Shown: positions 26,378-35,092 of the stretch, one piece after another
Position numbering within the stretch: the stretch's first letter is position 1
Layout of the letters: every line of letters begins with the position of its first letter
Assembly: GCF_018263855.1 (NCBI RefSeq)
Contig: NZ_CP073318.1
Coordinates: forward strand, 5,084,001 to 5,148,000
DNA from: Kutzneria sp. CA-103260
Lineage (GTDB): Bacteria > Actinomycetota > Actinomycetes > Mycobacteriales > Pseudonocardiaceae
Direction: 5' to 3'
DNA: 64,000 nucleotides
Notes under the pieces: model-generated
What the model saw: only the letters and a program-made list of their open reading frames with translations
Databases searched by the model: none
Told to the model about the DNA's origin: nothing
Translations under genes and position numbers: made by a program

Positions 26378-27294
26378 CTCCTCGCGACCAGGTCGAAGGC
26401 CGCTTCCGACCAGCGTGGGAAGTCGAAGCGGAAGCCGGCGTCCTGGAGCCGCCCCGGGACCACCCGCCGGCTCTTCAGCAGCAGTTCGGTGTCCGAGCGG
26501 AGCGCGAACGCGCCGAGCTCGGCCATCCACCTGGTCGCCGGCAGGCCGGCGAAGACCCCGCAGGCGGCTCGCATCGTGCGCATGAATTCCTGCTGCGGCA
26601 ACGGATTCGGCGCCGCGATGTTGACCGGGCCGGCGATGTCCTCACGTTCCAGCAGGAACAGGACAGCCCTCGTGAAGTCCCGCTCATGAATCCAGGAGAC
26701 GTACTGCCGTCCACCGGCGACCGGGCCGCCCAGGCCGTACCGGGCCATCGTCCGCAACACGTCGAACGCGCCGCCCCGGTCCGGACTCATCACGATCGCC
26801 GTCCGTAACGCCACCTTGCGGGTGCTCGGCGTGATGGCGCTCTGCTGGGCCTGCTCCCACGCCTTCGCGATCCTGACGCTGTACTCCCAGTAGCCCGGCA
26901 CGTCCCGTTCCCGGCCGCCGATGACCCCCGTCGCCTCGTCGTTCGGCTGGACGCTGTGGGCGTAGATCGTCGCCGTGCTCATCTGCAACCAGACCTTCGG
27001 CGGTCGGCTCGCGTGTTTGATCGCCTCCCCCACCGCCATCGTGGAGTCGACCCGGGAATCCATCATCTCCTTGAGGTTCTTCGCCGTGTATCGGCAGCTC
27101 ACGCTGCGTCCCGCCAGGTTCACCACCGCGTCCGCGCCGTCCAGCTCCGCCGCCCACGGCCCCAACGTCCGGCCGTCCCAGTGGACGTGCCCCGGTCGCC
27201 GGCTCAGCACCACCACCTCATGGCCCGCCGCCGCCAGCTCCCTGGTCAGAAACCCACCCACATGGCCCGTCCCGCCGGGCAGCACGATCTTCAC
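26374..27294 (-). CDS. TIGR01777-family NAD-dependent epimerase/dehydratase
   Basis: An SDR-fold protein of about 306 residues. The glycine motif GGTGHVGGFL lies near the N-terminus, and NLAGRSVSCRYTAKNLKEM with a DUF1731-type C-terminus (LLKSRRVVPGRLQDAGFRF) marks the TIGR01777 family (SulA/YfcH-like), whose substrate is unknown. I prefer GTG 27294; TTG 27297 is one codon upstream. No ribosome binding site is visible, so the transcript may be leaderless. A strong inverted repeat lies just upstream. The 3' end overlaps the convergent gene by 4 bases. Confidence 0.88.
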   Translation of the reverse strand: MKIVLPGGTGHVGGFLTRELAAAGHEVVVLSRRPGHVHWDGRTLGPWAAELDGADAVVNLAGRSVSCRYTAKNLKEMMDSRVDSTMAVGEAIKHASRPPKVWLQMSTATIYAHSVQPNDEATGVIGGRERDVPGYWEYSVRIAKAWEQAQQSAITPSTRKVALRTAIVMSPDRGGAFDVLRTMARYGLGGPVAGGRQYVSWIHERDFTRAVLFLLEREDIAGPVNIAAPNPLPQQEFMRTMRAACGVFAGLPATRWMAELGAFALRSDTELLLKSRRVVPGRLQDAGFRFDFPRWSEAAFDLVARS

Positions 27295-27301
27295 CAACCC
27301 A

Positions 27302-27329
27302 GACTACTCTAGTGATAACTAGAATAGTC
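27302..27329. promoter_or_regulatory. Inverted repeat upstream of the TIGR01777 gene
   Basis: GACTACTCTAGT and ACTAGAATAGTC form 12-base arms around GATA with one mismatch, 8 bases upstream of the GTG. Read on the minus strand the element contains TAGTCT, a possible -10 box for a leaderless transcript, so it is probably an operator over a promoter. A terminator of the upstream gene is the alternative. Confidence 0.55.
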
Positions 27330-27364
27330 ATGGTTCATCAGGATGGAGTGGTCGTCCGGAGGAG

Positions 27365-28912
27365 TCACTCCTGGTCGGCGTAGTTCCAGGCCGTTCCGGT
27401 GCCTCGGTACTGCTCCACCGGGATCGGCTCCCGCCCAGGCGGCAGGTGGTCCCGGCAAAGCACGCCGTGCAGGTGGTCCACCTCGTGGGCCACCAGCCGG
27501 GCCAGGCCGCGTTCGAACACGGTGATGTGTTTGTACCCCGTCACGTCCTCGTGCTCGACGTGAATCGTCAACGGCCTCGGCACGCGGCACCGGACGTCGA
27601 AGAAGCTCAAGCAGCCCTCGTACTGCTCATCCGAATCCGATCCCGCTTCCACGATCACCGGGTTGAGCAGCGTGATCGCCTCTCCCCCACCGAGCGGGCG
27701 CACCAACGCCACCGCCCGGTCCACCCCGATCTGCGGCGCCGCCAGCCCCATCCCCTTGCCGAACGGGTGCGCCTGTGCGATCCGCTCACACGCCGACTGC
27801 AACTCCGCCACTACCCGACGGGCATCTTCGGCCTCCGACGGCAGATCGAGCCTGCGCGCCACCCGCCGCAGCAGTGGATCACCGTCCTGTACGACCCCAA
27901 GCGCCGCCATCGCCTCGCTCGGCTGAACCGGACGGGGCGGTTCCCTGCGGGCACGGAAGTCCCATTCGAGACGATAACGCGCATGCAGCGGCGGGTTCTC
28001 GCACGACCAGGCGAAAACCGCGCGATCCTCCTCGGCGGAGCGGTCGATGGCCGTCGGCAGCGGCATGGCGTCGGCGGTCATCGACGTGTGCAGGCCCCAG
28101 ACCGCCGGCGACAACTCGGCCGGGAACTCCAACCGCACCGACAGCCTGGTGGTCGGCAGGCGCACGGCGCGTTGGAACCAGTGCCCCCAGTGCTCGTCCC
28201 GCACGGTGTACTCGTACTCGATCCACGTCGACTCGCCGGGATACAGCGGGAAGTGCCCGCTCGGCCCCGCGAAGTGCAGCCAGACCTCCTTGAACGCGTC
28301 CCGGTCGTGGTGCGCGCTCCAGGTCATCGACTCGTTCCGGCTGTCGCCGTGCCAGGCGTGCAGGTCCAACTCGGACCAGGACAGCGGGTTGTCGGCGTAC
28401 AACTGGTTGGACCGTTCGGGATCACCCGGATACCGGTCGACCGAGATGCGGATCAGGTACCGGGCGATCGGCTCGCGACCGCCGTTGACCAACCTGCGTC
28501 GATGGGTCAACCGGTAGGCGCCACCGTCGTAGTGGAGCGTCGCATCGTCATGATCGACCACCAGCGTGCCGGCCCCGATCTGATCCGCGGGGCCGGCGAC
28601 GGTCATCGGTCGGGGGCGACTGCCAGTACGTGCCGCCTCCTGCTCGCGGAATGCGGTTCTGAGTGCGCCGCCGGCCCGCAACACGGTCTCGGCCTGGGCG
28701 GCGAACTCCTTCGAAGCACGCTCCGAGCCCGATTCGATCTTGGACACGTACGACCGGTCGTAGCCCATCTGCTTCGCCAACGCGGTCCTGGACAACCCTC
28801 GCACGTCTCGCCACCGGGCGAGTTCGACCGCGAACCCGTCGTCCTTCGCCCCGTCGTCGCTGGCCGGCACGCCGTCCTCCCATTCCCGGACCGTGAGCGG
28901 GCGTGAACCCAC
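27365..28912 (-). CDS. HTH-peptide deformylase fusion protein
   Basis: A 515-residue fusion. An XRE-type helix-turn-helix at about residues 28-85 (LSRTALAKQMGYDRSYVSKIESG) is followed by a beta-rich middle of about 240 residues without a family I can name. A C-terminal peptide deformylase completes it. All three deformylase motifs are intact: GMGLAAPQ, EGCLS and HEVDH, which provide the metal Cys and two His plus the catalytic Glu. Ordinary deformylases are about 170-190 residues with no HTH. It is divergent from the RiPP precursor with 88 bases between, so it may regulate that operon, process a formylated product, or both. Confidence 0.88.
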   Translation of the reverse strand: MGSRPLTVREWEDGVPASDDGAKDDGFAVELARWRDVRGLSRTALAKQMGYDRSYVSKIESGSERASKEFAAQAETVLRAGGALRTAFREQEAARTGSRPRPMTVAGPADQIGAGTLVVDHDDATLHYDGGAYRLTHRRRLVNGGREPIARYLIRISVDRYPGDPERSNQLYADNPLSWSELDLHAWHGDSRNESMTWSAHHDRDAFKEVWLHFAGPSGHFPLYPGESTWIEYEYTVRDEHWGHWFQRAVRLPTTRLSVRLEFPAELSPAVWGLHTSMTADAMPLPTAIDRSAEEDRAVFAWSCENPPLHARYRLEWDFRARREPPRPVQPSEAMAALGVVQDGDPLLRRVARRLDLPSEAEDARRVVAELQSACERIAQAHPFGKGMGLAAPQIGVDRAVALVRPLGGGEAITLLNPVIVEAGSDSDEQYEGCLSFFDVRCRVPRPLTIHVEHEDVTGYKHITVFERGLARLVAHEVDHLHGVLCRDHLPPGREPIPVEQYRGTGTAWNYADQE

Positions 28913-29000
28913 CGTGAAGACGCGCTCAGCCTAGTGGCACGCCGATCACGTCTGGTTCTCTCAGTCTCGCTGCTGCTGATCGTTCCCAAGGAGGAATCTC

Positions 29001-29345
29001 ATGTACCCGTACGGGTTCGCCGACGACCCGATCGCCTCGCACTCCGCACAGTTCGGCCTCGGCCGACCCATCGGCCGGCCAGCCACACACGACGCGCCTT
29101 CGGCGATCGGCGTCCGCCCATGGAACCTGCGGGGCGCGGAAGCAGGTTCACCCGGCATCCGCGTCGGCGGCTGGCTCTACGACCACGATCGTCAAGTTGC
29201 TCTGCTCGCGGACGGCCGGCGGTTGAGCGATGTGGTGGCGGCCGATCCGAGCGCGGACTCGGTGTCCGATCTGGACGGTGACGAAGGCAAGTCGGAGGAC
29301 TGGCAGTACGACTTCTGTCCCGACGAGTCGGGAACGCCGGCATGA
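29001..29345 (+). CDS. Putative ATP-grasp-modified RiPP precursor peptide
   Basis: A 114-residue peptide resembling the actinomycete GRASP_targ family of putative ATP-grasp substrates. A central IGVRPWNLRG segment and YDHDRQVALLADGR match the conserved leader pattern. The acidic C-terminus (about residues 90-114) holds Asp/Glu together with Ser, Lys and Thr and could be the core for ester or amide cross-links. ATG 29001 follows a perfect AAGGAGG (28988-28994). It overlaps the ATP-grasp gene by ATGA. Cleavage site and product are unknown. Confidence 0.75.
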   Translation: MYPYGFADDPIASHSAQFGLGRPIGRPATHDAPSAIGVRPWNLRGAEAGSPGIRVGGWLYDHDRQVALLADGRRLSDVVAADPSADSVSDLDGDEGKSEDWQYDFCPDESGTPA

Positions 29346-30295
29346 CCGTGCTGGTCCTGGCCCGGGATTTCGATCCGACCGCAGACCGAGTGGTTGACGC
29401 GCTCGCGGCCCGGCAGGCTGATGTCTTCCGTCTCAACACGGCCTGGTTCCCAATCCAGGTTCGCGTGGTGGCCGAGTTGGACGGCGGCCGTTGGCGGGGC
29501 TCGCTGCACACTCCTCGTGGGCGGCTCGACCTCGATTCGGTGCACGCCGTCTGGTACCGGTCGCCGGAGGCGTACCGAATGCCGGCACAGCTGAGCCCGG
29601 CCGAGGCGCAGCATGCCCACGTCGAAGCGAAATACGGACTCGGCGGCGTGCTAGCGTCGCTGCCGGCTCTGTGGTGCAACCACCCGGGCCGGGTGGCGGA
29701 CGCGGCGTACAAGCCGCTCCAACTGGTGCGCGCCGCGCGCTGTGGGCTCACCGTGCCGAAAACGGTGATCACCAACGACGCGGTGCCGGCTCGTGCCTTC
29801 GCCAGCAGTGGTCCGACGGTGACGAAATTGGTCGGCGGCATGGCGATCGACGAGGACGGCGTGCGCAAGAACGTCTACACCCGACGCGTGACCGCTGACG
29901 ATCTCGTGGACCTGCGCGGCATCGAACACACCGCGCACCTGTTCCAGCGGTGGGTGCCCAAGGCCCGGGAGGCACGTGTGATCGTGATCGGCGAATACGT
30001 CACGGCGGCGGCGATCACCGCGGGGACGGCCGCCACTCATGTCGACTACCGGGTCGACTATTCGGCCTTGTCGTACGCGCTGGAGACGCCGCCGCCCAAC
30101 GTCGTGGCCGGCATCCGGCTCCTGATGGCTGAACTCGGTCTGGTCTACGGCGCGTTGGACTTCGTCATCACACCATCCGGTGAGTGGGTGCTGTTGGAGA
30201 TCAATCCGACCGGCCAGTATGGGTTCGTGGAGAACGCCACCGACGCGCCGCTGACGGCCCAGCTCGCCGACCTCCTTGTTAGACCTGTCGGATGA
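29342..30295 (+). CDS. ATP-grasp RiPP maturase (graspetide ligase type)
   Basis: A 317-residue ATP-grasp protein of the MvdD / GRASP_SAV_5884 type. The N-terminal pre-ATP-grasp region (TVLVLARDFDPTADRV) leads to a metal/ATP-binding C-terminus with GALDFVITPSGEWVLLEINPTGQYGFVE. The family activates Asp/Glu side chains of a precursor and joins them to Ser/Thr or Lys. It is coupled to the precursor upstream (ATGA 29342-29345) and to the methyltransferase downstream (ATGA 30292-30295). Confidence 0.87.
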   Translation: MTVLVLARDFDPTADRVVDALAARQADVFRLNTAWFPIQVRVVAELDGGRWRGSLHTPRGRLDLDSVHAVWYRSPEAYRMPAQLSPAEAQHAHVEAKYGLGGVLASLPALWCNHPGRVADAAYKPLQLVRAARCGLTVPKTVITNDAVPARAFASSGPTVTKLVGGMAIDEDGVRKNVYTRRVTADDLVDLRGIEHTAHLFQRWVPKAREARVIVIGEYVTAAAITAGTAATHVDYRVDYSALSYALETPPPNVVAGIRLLMAELGLVYGALDFVITPSGEWVLLEINPTGQYGFVENATDAPLTAQLADLLVRPVG

Positions 30296-31383
30296 CCGGC
30301 ACCGAGTGGGAGACGGACGCGGCAGCGCTGGCCGAGCGGTTGACGAAGGCCGGTGACCTGCGGGATCCGGCGTGGGTGGCGGCGGTGGCGGAGACGCCGC
30401 GGCATCTGCTGGTGCCGACGGCGTACGAGCAGGGGGCGGACGGCGGCTGGGCCGAGGTCGGCGCGAGGGAGCTGGCGTATTCGACGGCGACGCTGGTGAC
30501 GCGGGTCGAGGACGGGAGACCAGTGTCGTCGAGCACGAAGCCGGATCTGATGGTGCGGATGCTGGAGGCGCTGGAGGTCGAGGACGGGGACCGGGTGCTG
30601 GAGATCGGCACGGGCACGGGGTACAACGCGGCGTTGCTGGCGCATCGGCTGGGCGACGGGAACGTGTACTCGGTGGACGTGGATCGGGAGATCGTCAAGA
30701 CGGCGCGGGAGAGGCTGGCAGGGTTCGGGTGTCGGCCGCACCTGGCGGCGGTGGACGGGATCGGGGGCTGGCCGGAGCACGGGCCGTACGACCGGATCAT
30801 CGCCACCTGCGCGGTGCCGCGAATCCCGAAGGCCTGGTTGGACCAGGTGACGGTGGGCGGCAAGGTGTTGGTGGACGTGAAGGTCAACACCGGGGCGGGC
30901 AACCTGGTGCTGCTGGAGAAGCGAAACGACCGTTTGGAGGGGCGGTTCACCGAGCGGTGGGCGGCGTTCATGGCGATGCGGCACGACGGCGACATCGAGC
31001 CGGTGCGAGCGGTGAAGGCCGAGGGTGGGCAGGAGAGGGAGACGGCCGCGCCGGAGCGGCCCTGGGACGGCCATCGCGAGGTCTGGTTCCTGGCCGCCCT
31101 CGAACTTCCGGCCGGGATGCGGTACGGCTACGTGCTGGATCCGGTCACGCGGCGGCCGACGGGATCGTCGCTGCAAGCGCCGGATGGGTCGTGGTGCCGG
31201 GTGAGCGAAGGCGTCGTGACCGAGGCGGGAGCGACGGGGCTGTGGTCGGAAGTCGAGCGGGCCTACGAAGCGTGGTGCGGCTGGGGCCGGCCGGGCTGGG
31301 GGCGGTTCGGGCTCACGGTGACCGAGCAGGGCCAGCGCCTGTGGCTGGACGGGCCTGAGCAACGTTCACTGTTGATTTCCTGA
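30292..31383 (+). CDS. PIMT-like methyltransferase of the ATP-grasp RiPP system
   Basis: A 363-residue SAM-dependent O-methyltransferase related to protein-L-isoaspartate methyltransferase. Motif I is VLEIGTGTGYNAALLA, and a STATLVTRVEDGRPVSSSTKPDLM segment matches the PIMT substrate region. An extra C-terminal domain of about 150 residues is typical of the ATP-grasp-associated branch. In characterised graspetide clusters such enzymes methylate an Asp and lead to aspartimide; that role is inferred here. It is the third gene of the coupled operon. Confidence 0.88.
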   Translation: MTGTEWETDAAALAERLTKAGDLRDPAWVAAVAETPRHLLVPTAYEQGADGGWAEVGARELAYSTATLVTRVEDGRPVSSSTKPDLMVRMLEALEVEDGDRVLEIGTGTGYNAALLAHRLGDGNVYSVDVDREIVKTARERLAGFGCRPHLAAVDGIGGWPEHGPYDRIIATCAVPRIPKAWLDQVTVGGKVLVDVKVNTGAGNLVLLEKRNDRLEGRFTERWAAFMAMRHDGDIEPVRAVKAEGGQERETAAPERPWDGHREVWFLAALELPAGMRYGYVLDPVTRRPTGSSLQAPDGSWCRVSEGVVTEAGATGLWSEVERAYEAWCGWGRPGWGRFGLTVTEQGQRLWLDGPEQRSLLIS

Positions 31384-31475
31384 CCACCGGACAGAACTTC
31401 TGGCCGGTTCCGGAACGGGGCCCCGTCGGTAGCGTGTGGTGCCACTCGTAACCCTGCGACGAGCGGACATCATCT

Positions 31476-32369
31476 ATGCGAGCGAGCATTTTCCGGCGCG
31501 TGGGCGCCGGGCTGGTGGCGTGCACGGCGGTGGTGCTGATGGCGGCGCCGGCGGACGCGGCGGCGGTGTCGCCGACGGCGGCGAAGAGCCAGGCGGACGT
31601 GGCGGGCGTGCAGCGCGGAGACGCGGTGCGGCAGGCCACGGCCCAGCAGAAGGAGTCGTTCCTGACGGCGCACGAGGGGCTGCTGGGCCGGAGGCTGAGC
31701 GGCCACTCGGTGGCGGCGCCGGCGACGATCCACCCGTCGGCGGGCACGGCGTTCATCAACAAGGGCAACAACCAGGGCGCGTCGGCGGCGCAGAGCGTGA
31801 GCACGGCGGTGCACCCGACCAACGGCGGCACGACGATCTACACGCCGACGCTGTACCCGGCGGGCGGCTCGTGCATCGAGGTGACGACGGTGTACACCAA
31901 CACCACGCAGGCGGTCGAGGCGTGGGACTGGTGCAACCACATCGACTTCGAGGCGTCGGTGGCGATCAACTCGTCATTCGTCAGCAAGTACACCAGCGGC
32001 GGCGCGTACACGACGCAGATCGTGAAGACGACCGGCAGCACCTGGGTGGCGTACCTGTACAACTACACCACCAAGGCCTACGACAAGCTCTACACGTCCT
32101 CGGGCAACACGCAGGCCGGCACCACCGGCTGGGACGTCAACGAGCTGTACTCCGAACTGCAGAGCAACGGCCAGAGCTACGCCTGCGCGGACATGGCCGG
32201 CAAGACGTTCTCGGCCAGCAACATCCAGGTGAACCTCGGCGGCACCTGGACCGCGGCCGGCCCGGGCAACTCCGACACCCGCTTCGACTCGGGTGACGCG
32301 GCCTACGACTGCTCCAGCCGCAGCTACAAGATGATCACGCCGTACAGCCACTGGCAGGTTGTCGGCTGA
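31476..32369 (+). CDS. Secreted protein of unknown function
   Basis: A 297-residue protein with a Sec signal peptide (MRASIFRRVGAGLVACTAVVLMAAPADA). The mature part is rich in Ser, Thr, Gly, Tyr and Asn, with four Cys residues that could form disulfides and several Trp/Tyr-rich strands. That suggests a beta-rich extracellular or carbohydrate-binding protein. I do not recognise a family. The gene stands alone after the RiPP operon. Confidence 0.75.
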   Translation: MRASIFRRVGAGLVACTAVVLMAAPADAAAVSPTAAKSQADVAGVQRGDAVRQATAQQKESFLTAHEGLLGRRLSGHSVAAPATIHPSAGTAFINKGNNQGASAAQSVSTAVHPTNGGTTIYTPTLYPAGGSCIEVTTVYTNTTQAVEAWDWCNHIDFEASVAINSSFVSKYTSGGAYTTQIVKTTGSTWVAYLYNYTTKAYDKLYTSSGNTQAGTTGWDVNELYSELQSNGQSYACADMAGKTFSASNIQVNLGGTWTAAGPGNSDTRFDSGDAAYDCSSRSYKMITPYSHWQVVG

Positions 32370-32445
32370 GCACCGGGAAACGGCCCGGCGCGAACCGTGA
32401 AATCCCAGGACACGGGGCGTGCCGGGCCGGCACAATAGCGGGGAG

Positions 32446-33216
32446 ATGACCAGCCGACTCCGCGCGATCGCCGCCGACACGGTGGCCATCTGCGACCGCG
32501 GTTCCTACGAGGCCGAGCGCGGCCCGGTCCGGATCACGGTGAACCCCGCCAGCACCCGCCTCCACGGCCCGGACGAGCCGCTGAGCCTGCCCGCGCAGCA
32601 AAGCCAACTTCCCCGGATCGACGTCACGAACGAGTCGACGCTGCACGCCACCCGGCGTCTGGACAACAACGTCGCAGCGCTGGTGTTCGCCTCGGCCCGC
32701 AATCCCGGCGGCGGCTTCCTCAACGGGGCGCAGGCGCAGGAGGAGAGCATCGCCCGCAGCTCGGCCCTGCACCCCTATCTGTTGGCGGCCAACGACTTCT
32801 ACGCCCATCACCGGGCCGACAGCGATCTGACCTACAGCGACCGGGTCATCTACTCCCCTGACGTGCCGGTGTTCCGGGACGACCACGGTGCCCTCCTGGC
32901 CGAGCCGTACGCGGTGTCCTTCCTGACGGCGGCGGCGCCGAATCGGGCGGCGGTCATCAGCAACCAGCCGGAAAGAGCCGAAGGCATCCCGGCGATCCTG
33001 CGCCGGAGGGCGGCCCGGGTGTTGCAGGTCGCGGCCGCACACGGTCACCGGAACCTGGTGTTGGGGGCCTGGGGATGCGGGGTCTTCGGCAACGAGCCGG
33101 CCACTGTCGCGGAGGCGTTCCGGGAGGCGATCGACCGGAACCGGTTCTTCGACCACATAGTGTTCGCCGTTCTCGGCGCGCCGACGCTGGCGGCTTTCCA
33201 GGAGGGCCTTCGATGA
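32446..33216 (+). CDS. Bacterial-type poly(ADP-ribose) glycohydrolase (TIGR02452, macro fold)
   Basis: A 256-residue macrodomain protein. The PARG catalytic signature GGG-X7-QEE is present as GGGFLNGAQAQEE, and LGAWGCGVFGN matches the ADP-ribose phosphate loop. The family removes ADP-ribose from proteins or nucleic acids. ATG 32446 is chosen for family fit although the G-rich tract abuts it; GTG 32419 is an alternative. It overlaps the downstream kinase gene by ATGA (33213-33216), implying a joint function. Cytosolic. Confidence 0.88.
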   Translation: MTSRLRAIAADTVAICDRGSYEAERGPVRITVNPASTRLHGPDEPLSLPAQQSQLPRIDVTNESTLHATRRLDNNVAALVFASARNPGGGFLNGAQAQEESIARSSALHPYLLAANDFYAHHRADSDLTYSDRVIYSPDVPVFRDDHGALLAEPYAVSFLTAAAPNRAAVISNQPERAEGIPAILRRRAARVLQVAAAHGHRNLVLGAWGCGVFGNEPATVAEAFREAIDRNRFFDHIVFAVLGAPTLAAFQEGLR

Positions 33217-34103
33217 ACGAGATCGCCCGCACGATCGCCGAGGCGGCGCTCGGCCGCGACCCGGGACCGCTGACCAGGGCCAAGAGCCTGTCCCACCGGG
33301 TGTTCGTCGGCGCGGACGTGGTGGTGAAGATCATCCACGCGGACCGGCACTCCCGGCTGAACCGGGAGATCGCGCTGGCGCCGATGCTCCCGGCGGGGAT
33401 CGCGGCGCCGTTGCTGGCCAGCGGCGAGTACGAGGATCTGCGCTACGCCTGCTACACCCGGGTGCCGGGTGCGGCCCCGGGCCTGCACCTGCCCAACACG
33501 GACGCCGCCACCGCGAGGAAGCTGGCCGAGCAGGCGGTGGAGCGGCTGGAACGGCTGCACACCTGGCGGCCGGAGTCCACGCGGACGCTGACCGAGGAGC
33601 TGGACCACGGCGGCTTCACCGGCCGGGAGGCGTTCCAGCAGGAGATCGAACGTCTCGAGCAGGCCGACCGGGACGGCGTCGTGCCGGCCCAGATCATCAA
33701 GGGCCTCAAGGAGATCGCCGACCGCGCCCCGGATCGGGTCGAGGCCGCGGTCCCGGTGCACGCCGACTGCCACTGGGCCAACTGGCTGGCTAACGGTGAC
33801 ACCGTTACAGCCTTGCTGGACTTCGAGTGGGCCCGGCTGGCCGAGCCGGCCGAGGACTGGTTCTTCCTGATCCGGTTCAGCGGCCCGCACATGGCCGCCG
33901 TCCTCGACGTCGTCACCGAGCAGACGGCCGTCCCCGAGGACGAGCTCCGCGCCGCCTGCGAGGTCCGCGACGCCAACTACGTGACCTCCGACGTCCGCCT
34001 CACCCTCGAAGGCGACCCCAACGCCGGGGTGGGCAGCATCGCCGGCCTGGCGGAGCTCATCGACGGCCGCTACTGGTGGTCCGGCCGCAGCAGCAGGGCG
34101 TAG
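33213..34103 (+). CDS. Aminoglycoside phosphotransferase-fold kinase
   Basis: A 296-residue APH/ChoK-like kinase. The catalytic loop HADCHWANWL and the metal-binding LLDFEWARLAEPAEDW replace the usual HGDLHxxN and DxE/D motifs with key residues kept. Members phosphorylate antibiotics, sugars, choline or nucleosides; the substrate here is unknown. Coupling to a PARG-type hydrolase suggests an ADP-ribose-derived or nucleoside substrate, which is inference. The last 34 bases overlap the convergent polyketide synthase gene. Confidence 0.85.
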   Translation: MNEIARTIAEAALGRDPGPLTRAKSLSHRVFVGADVVVKIIHADRHSRLNREIALAPMLPAGIAAPLLASGEYEDLRYACYTRVPGAAPGLHLPNTDAATARKLAEQAVERLERLHTWRPESTRTLTEELDHGGFTGREAFQQEIERLEQADRDGVVPAQIIKGLKEIADRAPDRVEAAVPVHADCHWANWLANGDTVTALLDFEWARLAEPAEDWFFLIRFSGPHMAAVLDVVTEQTAVPEDELRAACEVRDANYVTSDVRLTLEGDPNAGVGSIAGLAELIDGRYWWSGRSSRA

Positions 34104-35092
34104 AGGGTCAGGCCGGGACCGAAGGCCAGCATCACGACGGGCCCGTCGACGGGCAGCAACCGTTGCAGCACGAGCAACACGGTCGCCGAGGAGCAGTTGC
34201 CGTGCTCGGCCAGCACGGCGCGAGAGGCGTCGAGGGCATCCCCGGGCAGTTGGAGGACGTCCTCGACGGTCTCGAGGATGCGCGGCCCGCCGGGGTGCAC
34301 GGCCCAGCCGGCCACGTCCCGAACGCCGTTGCGGCCGAGCAGGGTGTCCACCGCCGGCCGCAGGTGCACGGCCAGCACGTCGGGCACCTTGGGCGACAGC
34401 CCCATGCGAAACCCCAGGTCGGTGACGTCCCAGGTCATGTGGTCGGGGGTGGCGGGATCGGTCACGGCGACCAGGTCGACCACTCGCAGCGAGCCGCCGG
34501 GGGTGAGCACGGTCGCCACGGCGGCGTCGCTGAACAGGGCGTGGGCGACGATCTGGTCCCGGGCGATGCCGGCCGGCTGAACGTGCAGCGAGGTCAGCTC
34601 CACGTTGAGCAGCACGGCCGGCCGGGAGTGGGCGGCGACGTAGTCGGACACCGCGCCCAGGGCCGGCAGGGCGGCGTAGCAACCCATGTGCCCGAACACC
34701 AGTCTCCGCAGGTCGGATGGCATGCCGACGTCGAGCGACACGTGCACGTCGACGCCGGGGCTGCCGTATCCGGTGCACGAGGCGACGGCGAACAGCCCCA
34801 CCTCGGAGGCGGCCACGCCGGCCTGGTCCAGGGCCGCCGAGACCGCCGCGGACCCCAGCGGCACGGCCTCGGCGGCGTAGCGACGCATCCGCTGCCCGGT
34901 CGACCACCCGGACACGTCCTCCACCAGCGGGTTCAGCACGGCGTGCCGGCGCCGCACGCCCGAGTTGGCGAAGATGCGGGCCCCGAAGCCGGGCGAATCG
35001 ACGTGTCGGTGGAAGTACCCGTCCCACAGCTCCTGCTGCGACACGGTCGGCGGCAGCGCCTGCCCCATGCCGGCGATGGCCACGGCGCTCAT
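34070..35092 (-). CDS. Type III polyketide synthase
   Basis: A 340-residue chalcone-synthase-fold enzyme. The catalytic triad is Cys 138 (FGHMGCYAALPAL), His 266 (WAVHPGGPRILE) and Asn 299 (HGNCSSATVL). It condenses an acyl-CoA starter with malonyl-CoA units to make alkylpyrones, resorcinols or similar products; the exact product cannot be read. ATG 35092 follows AAGGAGG and overlaps the stop of a decayed methyltransferase (ATGA 35089-35092), showing former coupling. Cytosolic. Confidence 0.9.
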   Translation of the reverse strand: MSAVAIAGMGQALPPTVSQQELWDGYFHRHVDSPGFGARIFANSGVRRRHAVLNPLVEDVSGWSTGQRMRRYAAEAVPLGSAAVSAALDQAGVAASEVGLFAVASCTGYGSPGVDVHVSLDVGMPSDLRRLVFGHMGCYAALPALGAVSDYVAAHSRPAVLLNVELTSLHVQPAGIARDQIVAHALFSDAAVATVLTPGGSLRVVDLVAVTDPATPDHMTWDVTDLGFRMGLSPKVPDVLAVHLRPAVDTLLGRNGVRDVAGWAVHPGGPRILETVEDVLQLPGDALDASRAVLAEHGNCSSATVLLVLQRLLPVDGPVVMLAFGPGLTLYALLLRPDHQ

